Part shown: positions 26,622-35,766 of the stretch, in pieces
Numbering within the stretch: the first letter of the stretch is position 1
Layout: each line of letters opens with the position of its first letter
Assembly: GCA_026393075.1 (NCBI GenBank)
Contig: JAPLAW010000020.1
Location: 1-52,893, forward strand
Length of the DNA stretch: 52,893 bases
Reading direction: 5' to 3'
Origin: Actinomycetota bacterium
GTDB lineage: Bacteria > Actinomycetota > Actinomycetes > Nanopelagicales > Nanopelagicaceae
Notes under the pieces: generated by a model
Database searches by the model: none
The model's input: only the letters and a program-made list of their open reading frames with translations
What the model was told of the DNA's origin: nothing
Translations under genes and position numbers: made by a program

Positions 26622-28133
26622 GTGAAGTTAAGTAAGAAGTTCGCAATATTTAGCATCAGCACCGCATTAGTTGCTGGTGTTGCATTCGTTGCGCCAGCAC
26701 AGGCAGCATCAAAAGATTTAGCAATCGGCGTGACTCTTGATATCGATAAGTTAGACCCACACACCTCGACAAGTTTTTCAACAGTTCGCGCACTTGGTCT
26801 AGTTTATGGTTCATTGGTTGAAGTTGGACCAAAACTCGATATTCGTTCAGGCTTAGCAGCATCATGGGGCTTTAACGCAGATTCAACTGAACTTCGTTTG
26901 AAGCTTCGCAAGAATGTTAAGTTTCATGACGGTTCAGCATTTGATGCTGAAGATGTTAAAGCTTCACTTAATCGCATTCTTGATGTCAACACCAAGGCAG
27001 CTGCTCGTGCAAACATTGCCACGATCACTTCCATCACAGGCTCTGGCTTATCAGTATTGATCAAGTTGAGCGTTCCAAATGCGCCAATTTTGGCAGCTCT
27101 TGATGGCGTAAATATGTCAATGCTTTCAAGCGATGACATTGCAGCTAACAAAATCGGTAAGACTGTAAACGGAACTGGTCCATTCAAATATGTTTCATGG
27201 GAACCAGGACAGTCAGTCAAGCTTGAAAAGAATGTAACCTATTGGAAAGCTCCAGTTAAGCTAGACACTGTTACCTTCCGCATTATTCCAACAGAGGCCT
27301 CAATCTTGGCCGCTTTGAATGCCGGAACAATTCAGTTCTCAGTTTTGACTAGCCCAACTGTTGCCCTTCAAGTTGGCAAGAATCTAAATCTTTATCGCAC
27401 ACCTGGCTTGGGCTATGTAACTCTGCAATTAAATGCTCGAGTTGCTCCGCTCAATAAGCTAGATGTTCGCTTAGCCATTCAGTGCGCAATTAACCGTGCT
27501 GAAGTAGTTAAGACCGCAGCCGCTGGTGAAGCAAAAGTAGTCGGTCCGATCACAAGCCCTGCTTATGCATCAGACCCAGATGATCGCCCATGTCCAAACG
27601 TAGATCTCGCAAAAACTAAGAAGTATTTAGCGGATGCCGGCTATGCAGATGGATTAACAATTAAGGCAATCGTTTCTCCTACTCAGTATGCAACAGCATC
27701 TGGTACAGCACAGAACCTCAAGGCCCAACTTGCAAAAGCTGGAATCAACCTAGAGCTCGATATCCTTGATAACGCAACTTACGTATCACGTTGGTTGGCT
27801 GGTGACTTTGCAGCAGCTGTTGCAAATAATGGTGGACGTATTGATCCAGACACCATGTACACCCGTTATTTCCCATCAACCGGAAATCTAAATAAGGTAG
27901 CTGGTTATTCATCAGCAACCATGGATGCTTTATTCCTAAAGGGTAAAGCAACAGGTCGTGCAGCTGAGCGCAAGCTCATCTACAAGTCGATCTCACAAGA
28001 ACTCGAGAACAACGCAGTCTGGATTTGGTTGTTTGCACCTTATGAGTATCGTGCGGCAGCTAAGAATGTAACTGGCTTTATTCCGCTAGCTACAGGATCC
28101 TTGATTGAGCTTCGCGTAGTTGATCTAAAGTAA
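26622..28133 (+). CDS. Oligopeptide-type ABC transporter substrate-binding protein
   Basis: 503 residues from a GTG with AAGGAG 5 bases upstream. A signal peptide (about 1-28, ending A-P-A-Q-A) has no lipobox cysteine. The mature part matches the SBP_bac_5 family: D-P-H-T-S near the start, V-K-F-H-D-G-S-A-F-D-A-E-D-V-K-A-S (about 101-117) and G-T-G-P-F-K-Y. Such proteins bind di-, oligo- or murein peptides. Being in one unit with anmK and next to murQ, a muropeptide ligand is likely, by inference. A strong hairpin follows, so this gene is probably expressed more than the rest of the operon. Confidence 0.9.
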   Translation: MKLSKKFAIFSISTALVAGVAFVAPAQAASKDLAIGVTLDIDKLDPHTSTSFSTVRALGLVYGSLVEVGPKLDIRSGLAASWGFNADSTELRLKLRKNVKFHDGSAFDAEDVKASLNRILDVNTKAAARANIATITSITGSGLSVLIKLSVPNAPILAALDGVNMSMLSSDDIAANKIGKTVNGTGPFKYVSWEPGQSVKLEKNVTYWKAPVKLDTVTFRIIPTEASILAALNAGTIQFSVLTSPTVALQVGKNLNLYRTPGLGYVTLQLNARVAPLNKLDVRLAIQCAINRAEVVKTAAAGEAKVVGPITSPAYASDPDDRPCPNVDLAKTKKYLADAGYADGLTIKAIVSPTQYATASGTAQNLKAQLAKAGINLELDILDNATYVSRWLAGDFAAAVANNGGRIDPDTMYTRYFPSTGNLNKVAGYSSATMDALFLKGKATGRAAERKLIYKSISQELENNAVWIWLFAPYEYRAAAKNVTGFIPLATGSLIELRVVDLK

Positions 28134-28150
28134 TAATCAGTTAAGTAAAG

Positions 28151-28183
28151 AGGAGGCGGGTAGAAATTACCCGCCTCCTTTTC
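28151..28183 (+). terminator. Hairpin between the binding-protein and permease genes
   Basis: AGGAGGCGGGTA and TACCCGCCTCCT form a perfect 12-base-pair stem with a GAAAT loop (28151-28179), followed by TTTCTT. In the middle of an importer operon it is best read as a partial terminator and message stabiliser that favours the binding-protein message. Confidence 0.75.
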
Positions 28184-28221
28184 TTAAATTTTTTAATTTA
28201 AATTGAAATAAGGAGCACTAA

Positions 28222-29205
28222 TTGTCTTTCGGTGAGAGAATTTCCCGAATCCTGCTCTCGACTCCGGTTTTACGTATCGGAAGTATTTTAAGTACGCTGT
28301 TTGGCATCTCAATATTTGTTTTCTTAGTTCTTCGTGTTATCCCCGGCGACTCTATTGTCGGTGCATTCGGAATTGAAACCGGCTTATTAACGCCCGAGCA
28401 GATTGCTCAACTAAAAGTTTATTACGGCATTGATAAGTCTTTGCCAATGCAATACATATCTTGGATGCAGAGCTTCTTAAGTGGCAACATGGGATATTCA
28501 TATTCCACCGGTATTTCAATCGCTTCACTGACGGCTAAGGCCTTACCGGTAACTATCGAATTAGCCTTGATTGGCACCATTTTGGGTGTAGTTATGGGCA
28601 TTGCTATAGGCACATTTAGTGCACGCAAGCCCGGCAGTATCCGCGACTTTGCTGGCCAACTATTCGGTCTAATGGCACTTGCAGTACCTGGTTTTGTTTT
28701 AAGCACAACGATCGTGACTATCACGGCTAATAAGTTTCATTATTTTCCCAACGGTTATGAATTTGTGCGTCTCTGGGAAGACCCCTGGATGAACTTGCAA
28801 CAAATGATGTTCCCGGGTCTAGTCCTTGGTATTGCAGTAGCTGCACCAGTCATGCGCACAACTAGATCTGCCTTGCTAGAAACAGTTGATAAAGATTTTG
28901 TCCGTACGGCAATTGGCAAAGGTGTTAATGCACGCAAGGTTCAATCGCGTCACGTTCTGCGAAATTCTTTGATTCCGATCGTAACTATGACCGGTATTCA
29001 ATTTGGCTACCTTTTAGGTGGTGCCGTAATTGTCGAGAACATTTTCTCGTTACCGGGAATGGGCCGACAGGTTTTATACGCGATTACTAAACGTGAATAT
29101 GCAACGGTACAGAGCAGCGTCATGGTATTTGCCATCTTATTCATCACCATCAACGTGATAACGGATTTGATCTATCGCAAAATTGACCCCAGGATCAAAA
29201 AATGA
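28222..29205 (+). CDS. Oligopeptide-type ABC permease, DppB/OppB-like
   Basis: 327 residues with about six membrane helices. The N-terminus (R-I-G-S-I-L-S-T-L-F-G-I-S) and V-L-R-V-I-P-G-D are typical of OppB/DppB, and the coupling motif G-K-G-V-N-A-R-K-V-Q-S-R-H-V-L-R-N lies at about 232-248. Begins with TTG; AAGGAG at 28210-28215 fixes it. Overlaps the next gene by 4 bases. Confidence 0.9.
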   Translation: MSFGERISRILLSTPVLRIGSILSTLFGISIFVFLVLRVIPGDSIVGAFGIETGLLTPEQIAQLKVYYGIDKSLPMQYISWMQSFLSGNMGYSYSTGISIASLTAKALPVTIELALIGTILGVVMGIAIGTFSARKPGSIRDFAGQLFGLMALAVPGFVLSTTIVTITANKFHYFPNGYEFVRLWEDPWMNLQQMMFPGLVLGIAVAAPVMRTTRSALLETVDKDFVRTAIGKGVNARKVQSRHVLRNSLIPIVTMTGIQFGYLLGGAVIVENIFSLPGMGRQVLYAITKREYATVQSSVMVFAILFITINVITDLIYRKIDPRIKK

Positions 29206-30059
29206 AGCGCGATCCTTTGAAGCCTAAAGGTGGCTTTTACTATTACATGCAAAGCACGAGTGGAATCGTTGGCGCAATTTTATTATTGTTTATGGTGATT
29301 GTTTCACTGTGTGCCGTTTTTGGCTGGCTCCCGCATGACCCACTCGAGCAAAATGTAGAATTTGCAATGCAAGGGCCAAGTTCAAACTTCTGGTTTGGAA
29401 CCGATGAGTTTGGCCGTGACATATTTTCGCGCTCACTCGACGGCATGCGTAGATCACTTACCGTTTCGGTCTCAGCTGTTTCGATTGCAGCAACTATCGG
29501 CGTGACGCTTGGAATTCTGAGCGGCTATTTGGGACGCTGGTTTGACCAGCTAATCGTGCGTTTGAGCGACGTAATCTTCGCTTTTCCAGCAATTCTGCTT
29601 GCTTTAGCAATTGTTAGCACGCTGGGAAATTCTTGGTATCAAACCTCGCTTGCAATTGCCGTCGTTTACACGCCGATTTTCATTCGCGTTGCACGTGGGC
29701 CAGTATTGACAGTAAAAGAAATGGATTATGTAAAAGTCACTCGAATCTTGGGTTTCTCTTCACTTCGAATTCTGCGTAAACACATTTTGCCGAACGTGAC
29801 TGCCCCGATCGTGGTGCAGGTTGCGCTCTCTCTTTCTTGGGCAATTTTGACTGAATCAGGGCTAAGTTTCTTGGGACTCGGCACCCAACCACCTAACGCA
29901 TCCCTTGGTCTGATGGTTTCCGAGGCACAATCAATTGCTGCCTTTGCATGGTGGGCGCTCTTCTTCCCATCTGCATTTATTACCATCGTGGTAGTTGGAC
30001 TTAACCTTGTTGGAGATGGCTTACGCGATGCACTAGATCCAGCCCGGAGAAGTTCATGA
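29202..30059 (+). CDS. Oligopeptide-type ABC permease, DppC/OppC-like
   Basis: 285 residues. The family-typical F-G-T-D-E-F-G-R-D-I-F-S-R (about 66-78) and the coupling segment R-I-L-G-F-S-S-L-R-I-L-R-K-H-I-L-P-N (about 181-198) are present. Forms the channel with the DppB-like protein. Overlaps its neighbours by 4 bases on each side. Confidence 0.9.
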   Translation: MKRDPLKPKGGFYYYMQSTSGIVGAILLLFMVIVSLCAVFGWLPHDPLEQNVEFAMQGPSSNFWFGTDEFGRDIFSRSLDGMRRSLTVSVSAVSIAATIGVTLGILSGYLGRWFDQLIVRLSDVIFAFPAILLALAIVSTLGNSWYQTSLAIAVVYTPIFIRVARGPVLTVKEMDYVKVTRILGFSSLRILRKHILPNVTAPIVVQVALSLSWAILTESGLSFLGLGTQPPNASLGLMVSEAQSIAAFAWWALFFPSAFITIVVVGLNLVGDGLRDALDPARRSS

Positions 30060-31021
30060 GTAATCCACTTCTCTCGGTAAGCGGTCTCGGAATATCAACA
30101 GTGCAAGATCCTCGCACCCTGGTTAACAGTGTTTCCTTTGAAATTATGCCAGGTGAAGCTGTCGGCGTAGTTGGTGAGAGCGGTTCAGGAAAAACTCTTA
30201 CTGCGTTATCTATTCTAGGTTTACTCCCACGTGGCGTTGCTATTGCTGGCGGTTCAATAATTTTCAATGGCACTGATTTAACAAAAGCAGATCCTGAGAC
30301 TATGCGTAATTTACGTGGCTCCGATATCTCAATGGTTTATCAAGACCCAATGACTGCGCTTAATCCGGTTATGAAGTTAGGTCGACAACTGCTTGAAGTG
30401 ATCGAATCGCATGAGAAATTAGATGACGGTTCGGTTGCTCGAGTTGAGGCCGCCCTACGCGAAGTAGGTATTCCACAGGTAGAACGAGCCATGGAGAGCT
30501 ATCCGCATGAATTTTCTGGCGGCATGCGCCAGCGGGTAATGATTGCAATGGCTTTACTTCTCTCGCCTAAGTTGCTGATCGCTGATGAGCCAACTACGGC
30601 ACTTGATGTAACAATTCAACAACAGATCTTGGCGCTTGTTTCTGAACAACGGCGCAAGCGTGACATGTCGATGCTTTGGATCACTCATGATTTAGGCGTC
30701 GTCGCTAACTTGGTTGATCGACTGATTGTTATGTATGCCGGCAATATCGTCGAAGCCGGAACCGTGCAAGAGATCTTCACTAATCCTCAACACCCTTACA
30801 CCCATGGCTTGTTATCTTCGCTCCCATCACGCACAGATAAATCTCGCAAGCGTTTAACTTCTATTCCTGGCGTACCGCAGAAACCTTGGCTAGTTGGCAA
30901 TACCTGCGGATTCGCCCCTCGTTGTTTTAAAGTAACTGCAGAATGCACTGCTTCTGCGCCTAAGTTAGTTGGTAGCTTAGAAAAATCAGTTGCTTGTTTT
31001 CATCCGATGGGAGATAAGTAA
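30056..31021 (+). CDS. Oligopeptide-type ABC ATPase, DppD/OppD-like
   Basis: 321 residues. Walker A G-E-S-G-S-G-K-T (about 40-47), signature F-S-G-G-M-R-Q-R-V (about 155-163), Walker [13 protein letters not shown] (about 173-184), and the C-terminal oligopeptide-ABC extension with cysteines (C-G-F-A-P-R-C and a later pair) that bind an iron-sulfur cluster in some homologues. One of two ATPases of the importer. Shares one base with the next gene. Confidence 0.9.
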   Translation: MSNPLLSVSGLGISTVQDPRTLVNSVSFEIMPGEAVGVVGESGSGKTLTALSILGLLPRGVAIAGGSIIFNGTDLTKADPETMRNLRGSDISMVYQDPMTALNPVMKLGRQLLEVIESHEKLDDGSVARVEAALREVGIPQVERAMESYPHEFSGGMRQRVMIAMALLLSPKLLIADEPTTALDVTIQQQILALVSEQRRKRDMSMLWITHDLGVVANLVDRLIVMYAGNIVEAGTVQEIFTNPQHPYTHGLLSSLPSRTDKSRKRLTSIPGVPQKPWLVGNTCGFAPRCFKVTAECTASAPKLVGSLEKSVACFHPMGDK

Positions 31022-31968
31022 TGTCCCTAAATATTGTTAATGTTGAGAAGCGTTACTTAAACCGGGCTTCAGGAACAACTATCAATGCCTTAAACGGGGT
31101 TTCAATTAAAGTCGAAGTTGGTCAAACCTTAGGCATTGTTGGTGAAAGTGGTTGTGGCAAATCAACGCTGGCTCGTGCAGTCGTTGGGCTAGAAGTTCCA
31201 TCAGCTGGCTCAATTACCTGGGATGGCAAAGTAATTGATAATAAAGCTAAAGATCGTTTGAAATCCCATCATTCACAAGTGCAGTTGGTATTCCAAGATC
31301 CATACTCTTCGCTTAACCCACGTCAGCAAATCGAAAATTCAATCGCTGAGGCAATCGAAGTTCACGGTTTAGTTGCTAAAGATAAAATCACCGATCGAGT
31401 TACTGAGCTTCTAGTCATGGTCGGCCTCGATCCTGATTTAAGAAATCGCTACCCGCATCAACTTTCAGGTGGTCAGCGTCAGCGAGTTTGTATTGCTCGC
31501 GCCCTCTCAGCTGAGCCTAAATTGCTGGTTTTAGATGAACCTGTCTCAGCCCTCGATGTTTCGGTGCGAGCAGAAGTAATGAATCTTCTGATTGACCTGC
31601 GCAAAAATTTAGGGCTGACTTATATTTTCATCAGCCACGATTTAGCGATGATTCGATATATCAGCGATGTTATTGCTGTTATGTATTTGGGCAAGATCGT
31701 TGAATTTGGCACCTGGGAAGAAATCATCGAAAACCCAGTTCATCCATATACCAAGGCGTTGATTGCAGCCATGCCTGATCACAGCATTATTGGTGATCCA
31801 ACAATGTTGGCACGTACGCTTGAGGGCGAAGTACCAGATCCGGTTAATTTACCTAGTGGCTGTTCTTTCCATTCTAGGTGCGCACTAGCTGTACCAAGTT
31901 GTTCAATAATTGCACCAACGCTTCGCGAAATTTCTAATGGTCACCTAGTAGCTTGTTCGGAGGTTTAA
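31021..31968 (+). CDS. Oligopeptide-type ABC ATPase, DppF/OppF-like
   Basis: 315 residues. Walker A G-E-S-G-C-G-K-S-T (about 41-49), F-Q-D-P-Y-S-S-L-N-P-R typical of OppF, signature L-S-G-G-Q-R-Q-R-V (about 148-156), Walker B V-L-D-E-P-V-S-A-L-D, and a C-terminal C-S-F-H-S-R-C-A. Second ATPase of the importer. The last codons carry CGGAGG, which serves anmK one base downstream. Confidence 0.9.
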   Translation: MSLNIVNVEKRYLNRASGTTINALNGVSIKVEVGQTLGIVGESGCGKSTLARAVVGLEVPSAGSITWDGKVIDNKAKDRLKSHHSQVQLVFQDPYSSLNPRQQIENSIAEAIEVHGLVAKDKITDRVTELLVMVGLDPDLRNRYPHQLSGGQRQRVCIARALSAEPKLLVLDEPVSALDVSVRAEVMNLLIDLRKNLGLTYIFISHDLAMIRYISDVIAVMYLGKIVEFGTWEEIIENPVHPYTKALIAAMPDHSIIGDPTMLARTLEGEVPDPVNLPSGCSFHSRCALAVPSCSIIAPTLREISNGHLVACSEV

Positions 31969-31969
31969 T

Positions 31970-33139
31970 ATGAAGGTTATCGGCATGATTTCAGGAACTT
32001 CTTACGACGGTATAGATGTTGCCTGTTGTGAGTTTGTGCAGAGCGGAGACTTAGTCGAAGTGCGGGTAATTGGGTTCGAGTCTGTTGCATACACCGATTC
32101 ATTACACGAGATGATCGCAGATTCAATGCCACCTCGTAAAGTGGATATGGAGCGAGTCTGCATTCTAGATACCAAGATTGGCCAAGCATTCAGTGCAGCA
32201 GCTCAAAGTGCTATGAAGAAGTTTAAGTTTGAACCAGATCTTATTGTTAGCCATGGCCAAACTCTGTTTCACTGGATCGACACTGATCACAAAGCAAAAG
32301 GAACTCTGCAGTTAGGTGAGCCAACCTGGATTGCCGAAGAAACTGGCGTGCAAGTTCTATCTAATATTCGCTCACGCGACGTTGCAGCTGGTGGGCACGG
32401 TGCGCCACTTGTAAGTATCGTCGATCAATTATTACTAGGTCACTCTGCGCAACCAGAAGGAGCGCTTAACCTAGGTGGAATTTCAAACATCACGGTGGCG
32501 GGTAGCAACTTGACTCCGCTGGCATATGACATCGGTACTGCTAATTGCCTATTAGATGCCGCTATTTACGCTCATTCTGAGGGCAAATTCTCCTACGACG
32601 CCGATGGCAAGTTAGCTGCAAGCGGAACAGTTGATCAAGCTCTGCTAGCTAAATTTTTAGAAGAGCCTTATTACAAACTTCCAGCGCCGAAATCAACTGG
32701 TAAAGAGTTATTCCATCTGGATTATTTAATTGACTATGTTGGCCCGGTTTCGACGTGGAACATTGCAGATCTAATGGCGACCTTGCTTGAGTTAACTGTC
32801 GAAACAGTTGCGATTGAAGTTGAAAAATTCAAATTAGCTAAGTTATATATTGCAGGTGGCGGTTCAGCTAATCCAGTAATGATGGCACGCCTGCAAGAGC
32901 GCTTAACTAACTGCCAAGTACTTTCAATGCAAGTTCTTGGAATTGATCCGCGTGCTAAAGAAGGCCTGATGTTTGCATTAATTGGTTATCTAGCACTGAA
33001 TGGACAGCCGGGTCAGATTCCTAGTTGCACTGGCGCAAATGGCGAACGCATTCTAGGATCATTGACACCAGGAAAAGGCGCATTCGTTTTGCCACAACGA
33101 CCAAACATCAAGCCAACTAAAATGCGAGTTATTGAGTAA
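31970..33139 (+). CDS. anmK: Anhydro-N-acetylmuramic acid kinase
   Basis: 389 residues, slightly longer than E. coli AnmK. The N-terminal phosphate loop G-M-I-S-G-T-S-Y-D-G-I-D (5-16), S-H-G-Q-T-L-F-H, A-L-N-L-G-G-I-S-N-I-T, Y-D-I-G-T-A-N-C-L-L-D and A-G-G-G-S-A-N-P-V-M are all AnmK motifs. It opens the 1,6-anhydro ring while phosphorylating, giving MurNAc-6-P for MurQ. As last gene of the importer operon it ties that importer to wall fragments. Its 3' end overlaps the convergent acetyltransferase gene by 11 bases. Confidence 0.93.
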   Translation: MKVIGMISGTSYDGIDVACCEFVQSGDLVEVRVIGFESVAYTDSLHEMIADSMPPRKVDMERVCILDTKIGQAFSAAAQSAMKKFKFEPDLIVSHGQTLFHWIDTDHKAKGTLQLGEPTWIAEETGVQVLSNIRSRDVAAGGHGAPLVSIVDQLLLGHSAQPEGALNLGGISNITVAGSNLTPLAYDIGTANCLLDAAIYAHSEGKFSYDADGKLAASGTVDQALLAKFLEEPYYKLPAPKSTGKELFHLDYLIDYVGPVSTWNIADLMATLLELTVETVAIEVEKFKLAKLYIAGGGSANPVMMARLQERLTNCQVLSMQVLGIDPRAKEGLMFALIGYLALNGQPGQIPSCTGANGERILGSLTPGKGAFVLPQRPNIKPTKMRVIE

Positions 33140-33626
33140 TTGCTTTGCGCAACATTTCGATCTGCGGAATCTGCCAACGTTCGTCAGTTTTTTCGCGGCC
33201 AGTCTCGCTAAACCCAAATTTTCGATATAGCCCGATGGCGGTAGGGTTCTCTTTAAAAACCCAGAGCGTTATCTCTTGCTTATCACGTTGCTCCAGATGG
33301 GCAATAACTTCAGTCAACAACTTGCTGCCGACTCCTTTGCCGGCACTTTCTGGTGAAACATATAAGGAAAACAAATGGCCACGACTTTCATCTTCTGCAT
33401 CGTTGCCAAAACTTGCAAAACCTAAGGTCTCATCTTCTATTGCCACTAGTGTGAAACGACCTGGTTTTGGATTAGCTGACGCTGCTAACAAATTAGTAGT
33501 GGTGGCAACATCCATTGATTCGCGGACTTCGGCACTTATTAAGTCCCGGTATGAGATGTTCCAGCAGGCTCGAAATACCGTCACCAGTGAGCCTAAATCA
33601 CTGCTTTCAACTGGTCGGATTAGCAT
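33129..33626 (-). CDS. GNAT family N-acetyltransferase
   Basis: 165 residues. L-Y-V-S-P-E-S-A-G-K-G-V-G-S-K-L-L (about 88-104) binds acetyl-CoA and L-W-V-F-K-E-N-P-T-A-I-G-L-Y-R-K-F-G-F (about 120-138) is the usual end of the fold. Substrate unknown. It is the only reversed gene between murQ and the amino-sugar kinase and has its own TAGACT box 7 bases before its ATG, so it probably does not belong to the pathway operon. Confidence 0.82.
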   Translation of the reverse strand: MLIRPVESSDLGSLVTVFRACWNISYRDLISAEVRESMDVATTTNLLAASANPKPGRFTLVAIEDETLGFASFGNDAEDESRGHLFSLYVSPESAGKGVGSKLLTEVIAHLEQRDKQEITLWVFKENPTAIGLYRKFGFSETGREKTDERWQIPQIEMLRKAITQ

Positions 33627-33633
33627 ATTTGAA

Positions 33634-33639
33634 AGTCTA
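33634..33639 (-). promoter_or_regulatory. -10 box of the GNAT gene (leaderless)
   Basis: TAGACT on the minus strand, ending 7 bases before the ATG at 33626, with no ribosome binding site between. No clear -35 box. Confidence 0.4.
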
Positions 33640-33653
33640 GCGGGGCTCTGACT

Positions 33654-34646
33654 ATGAGTGAAGTAGTTTCTACTCGCGTTAGCACTTACTCACGAGAGCT
33701 GCGCGAACGCTTTGTCACAGCGCTACGAGGTGTTTCGGAATACCAAGTTATTAAGTTTGAGTTGTGTGACGAGTCCGGAACCTGGCATGTAGGCGAAACC
33801 GTTGAGACGCCAAAGATTACTGGTGATACCCATACCCAGATTGTGGCTGAACTCGAAAGCGAAGTTCCTGGGTTAATCATCGGCAAGAAGATTTTCGAAG
33901 CAATTCGGAGTATCAAGGAATCATACTTAACTGGAAGCACAAAAGCGGCAGTTGATATTGCGCTGAATTCAGTGATTGGCAAAGGTGTCCTTCGGGAGTT
34001 CTCAGTTGCTACTGATGTAACTATTCCAATAACTTCAATTAGGAATTTGCCTGCATTAGTGGCAGATCGAGTTACGGCAGGTTTTACCTACTTCAAAGTT
34101 AAAGCAAACAATGAACCGGTATCTGATCTAATTGCGAAACTAGAGCTAATCGAAGAGTTAACCCCATCAGGCTCACACATACGTATTGATGCAAATCAAG
34201 CGTGGGATCTTGGACATACTTCCGAAATTCTGGCAGCTATCTCAGAGAGCGGACTAGTTATAGATTATCTAGAACAGCCAACACCTGCTAGGGACTTTGC
34301 AGCTTTAGCGAAAGTTAAAGCAATTTCCTCAATTCCAATCATGGCTGATGAATCATGTTTCACCCCTGCGGATTTAACTGAGTTAATCTCGCTAAATGCC
34401 ATGGATCTGGTCAATCTAAAATTGCTGAAAGCTGGTGGTTTATCGGTGGCTCGTGAAATGGCAAAAACAGCAGCGACTGCAGGCATTGGCGTTTATATCG
34501 GGAGCATGATGGAAGGCGATCAAAGTTTGAGCGCTGCAGCAACACTTGCGACGGAAGTGGCACCGGATCTAGTTCATGATTTAGATGCCTCGTGGTGGGC
34601 TAAAGAGAGCGATTTACGCTACGAAAGTGGCAGGCTTTACCTATGA
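33654..34646 (+). CDS. L-Ala-D/L-Glu epimerase (dipeptide epimerase)
   Basis: 330 residues of the enolase superfamily, muconate-lactonizing subgroup. Catalytic lysines K148-V-K150 and K256 (N-L-K-L-L-K), metal ligands D179 (R-I-D-A-N-Q), E207 (Y-L-E-Q-P) and D232 (A-D-E-S) are all in place. The pattern of two opposed lysines with M-A-D-E-S and late S-M-M-E-G is that of dipeptide epimerases such as YcjG/YkfB, which turn murein-derived L-Ala-D-Glu into L-Ala-L-Glu for ordinary peptidases. The setting among muropeptide genes supports this over other enolase-family activities. Overlaps the next gene by 4 bases. Confidence 0.85.
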   Translation: MSEVVSTRVSTYSRELRERFVTALRGVSEYQVIKFELCDESGTWHVGETVETPKITGDTHTQIVAELESEVPGLIIGKKIFEAIRSIKESYLTGSTKAAVDIALNSVIGKGVLREFSVATDVTIPITSIRNLPALVADRVTAGFTYFKVKANNEPVSDLIAKLELIEELTPSGSHIRIDANQAWDLGHTSEILAAISESGLVIDYLEQPTPARDFAALAKVKAISSIPIMADESCFTPADLTELISLNAMDLVNLKLLKAGGLSVAREMAKTAATAGIGVYIGSMMEGDQSLSAAATLATEVAPDLVHDLDASWWAKESDLRYESGRLYL

Positions 34647-35695
34647 ATAGCGCTGAAACTTTAACCAAAGTACCTGGCTATTTATTCGCCACTACTAAAA
34701 AAGGTATTCGCTCTTACTCGGCAAATGGATCACGCCAGTGTTTTGGCGTAGCCGAAGAAAAACCTGTCACAGTTAACACCAAGTTTGATTTAGCATCCTT
34801 AACTAAAATTGTCGGAACCACAGCTTCCTTACTTCATCTAATCGAGTTAGGTGAATTGCAGGTAGCAGATCTAGCGAGTAAATATCTAGAATCCTGGCAA
34901 GGCACAGACAAATCTGAAATTACGATTGCAGAACTGCTCTCTCATCAAAGCGGATTAGCAGAATGGCGCCCGCTCTATTTTACAGATGATTTAAAAGAGA
35001 ACGTGACCGAACAGATTTCCAGAATTCCTTTGGCTTACTCAAGAAATTCGGGTCGACGTTATTCTGATCTAGGATTCATCTCACTCGGCGAAATAGTTAA
35101 AGCGATCACTCAAAAAGATTTGCCAAAGGCTTTTGCCGAATTAGTTTTTGAGCCGCTAGGTTTGCAGAACACTTCTTTTGGGCCAATTGCTGGGGAAGTG
35201 GCAGCCACTTCTAAGGGTGATTGGTATGAAAAGAATATGGTCGCAACCAATACTCCGTATAAAGTTGATTTAGATGTTGCAATTTTCCCGAATTGGCGAG
35301 AAAAATATTTAGTCGGCGAAGCTAATGATGGCAATTCTTGTCACCGCCTTGGTGGAATAGCTGGACATGCGGGACTATTCTCAACTGCCGAAGACTTGCT
35401 TATTTTTGCCGAAGCAATCATTGCTAATAAATGGCAGGCACATAACTTTTTATCGGTAGCTGGCGACCCAATGCAGGGGTTGGGTTTTAGAAACTGGCGC
35501 ACCCCAACAAGTACTGGTGAGGAAATTCTTTGGGGGCACACTGGCTTCACCGGAATTGCTTTAGGGATCGCACCTAAGCGCCAAAGTGCTGCCCTGCTTT
35601 TGACCAATCGCTTACATGCCCAGGGTGACCCAACCCCGACTGAGGATCTCTGGCAGCCCTTTTTACAAGACTTTTGTGCTCAAATCGTTATCTAA
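34643..35695 (+). CDS. Serine hydrolase of the beta-lactamase/PBP fold, AmiE-like
   Basis: 350 residues with no signal peptide, so it should be cytoplasmic. Active-site motifs: S52-L-T-K55, Y140-S-D142 and H299-T-G301; G-G-I-A-G-H-A-G-L-F-S-T-A (about 237-249) is shared with the group that includes Bacillus YbbE. As I recall, YbbE (AmiE) is an N-acetylmuramyl-L-alanine amidase of this fold, encoded with murQ and nagZ. Translationally coupled to the dipeptide epimerase, this enzyme may cut MurNAc from the stem peptide after uptake. An esterase or D-amino peptidase role cannot be excluded. Confidence 0.75.
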   Translation: MNSAETLTKVPGYLFATTKKGIRSYSANGSRQCFGVAEEKPVTVNTKFDLASLTKIVGTTASLLHLIELGELQVADLASKYLESWQGTDKSEITIAELLSHQSGLAEWRPLYFTDDLKENVTEQISRIPLAYSRNSGRRYSDLGFISLGEIVKAITQKDLPKAFAELVFEPLGLQNTSFGPIAGEVAATSKGDWYEKNMVATNTPYKVDLDVAIFPNWREKYLVGEANDGNSCHRLGGIAGHAGLFSTAEDLLIFAEAIIANKWQAHNFLSVAGDPMQGLGFRNWRTPTSTGEEILWGHTGFTGIALGIAPKRQSAALLLTNRLHAQGDPTPTEDLWQPFLQDFCAQIVI

Positions 35696-35750
35696 TTACC
35701 CCTAAATCACCCTGAACTTGGCGAAGAGTTTCACCTAGCATTACCACCTG

Positions 35751-35766
35751 CTGAAGGTTTTTTTCA
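35751..35766 (+). promoter_or_regulatory. Candidate operator, copy 2 of a shared 16-base element
   Basis: CTGAAGGTTTTTTTCA, identical to 26565-26580; its last base is the A of the first possible ATG of the regulator gene. A related TGAA-N12-TTCA pair lies at 35713-35732. This placement would suit autoregulation of the regulator and the sugar importer downstream. No convincing -35 box was found for this unit. Confidence 0.5.

Noticed and set aside
33129-33626. Acetyltransferase as a member of the scavenging pathway
   Set aside because: It is on the opposite strand with its own -10 box, and GNAT genes are scattered through this window.
35718-35746. TTGGCG with TTACCA as promoter of the regulator gene
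   Set aside because: The spacing is 17 but the second box does not fit TANNNT; TAGCAT at 35736 has no matching -35 box. Left uncalled.
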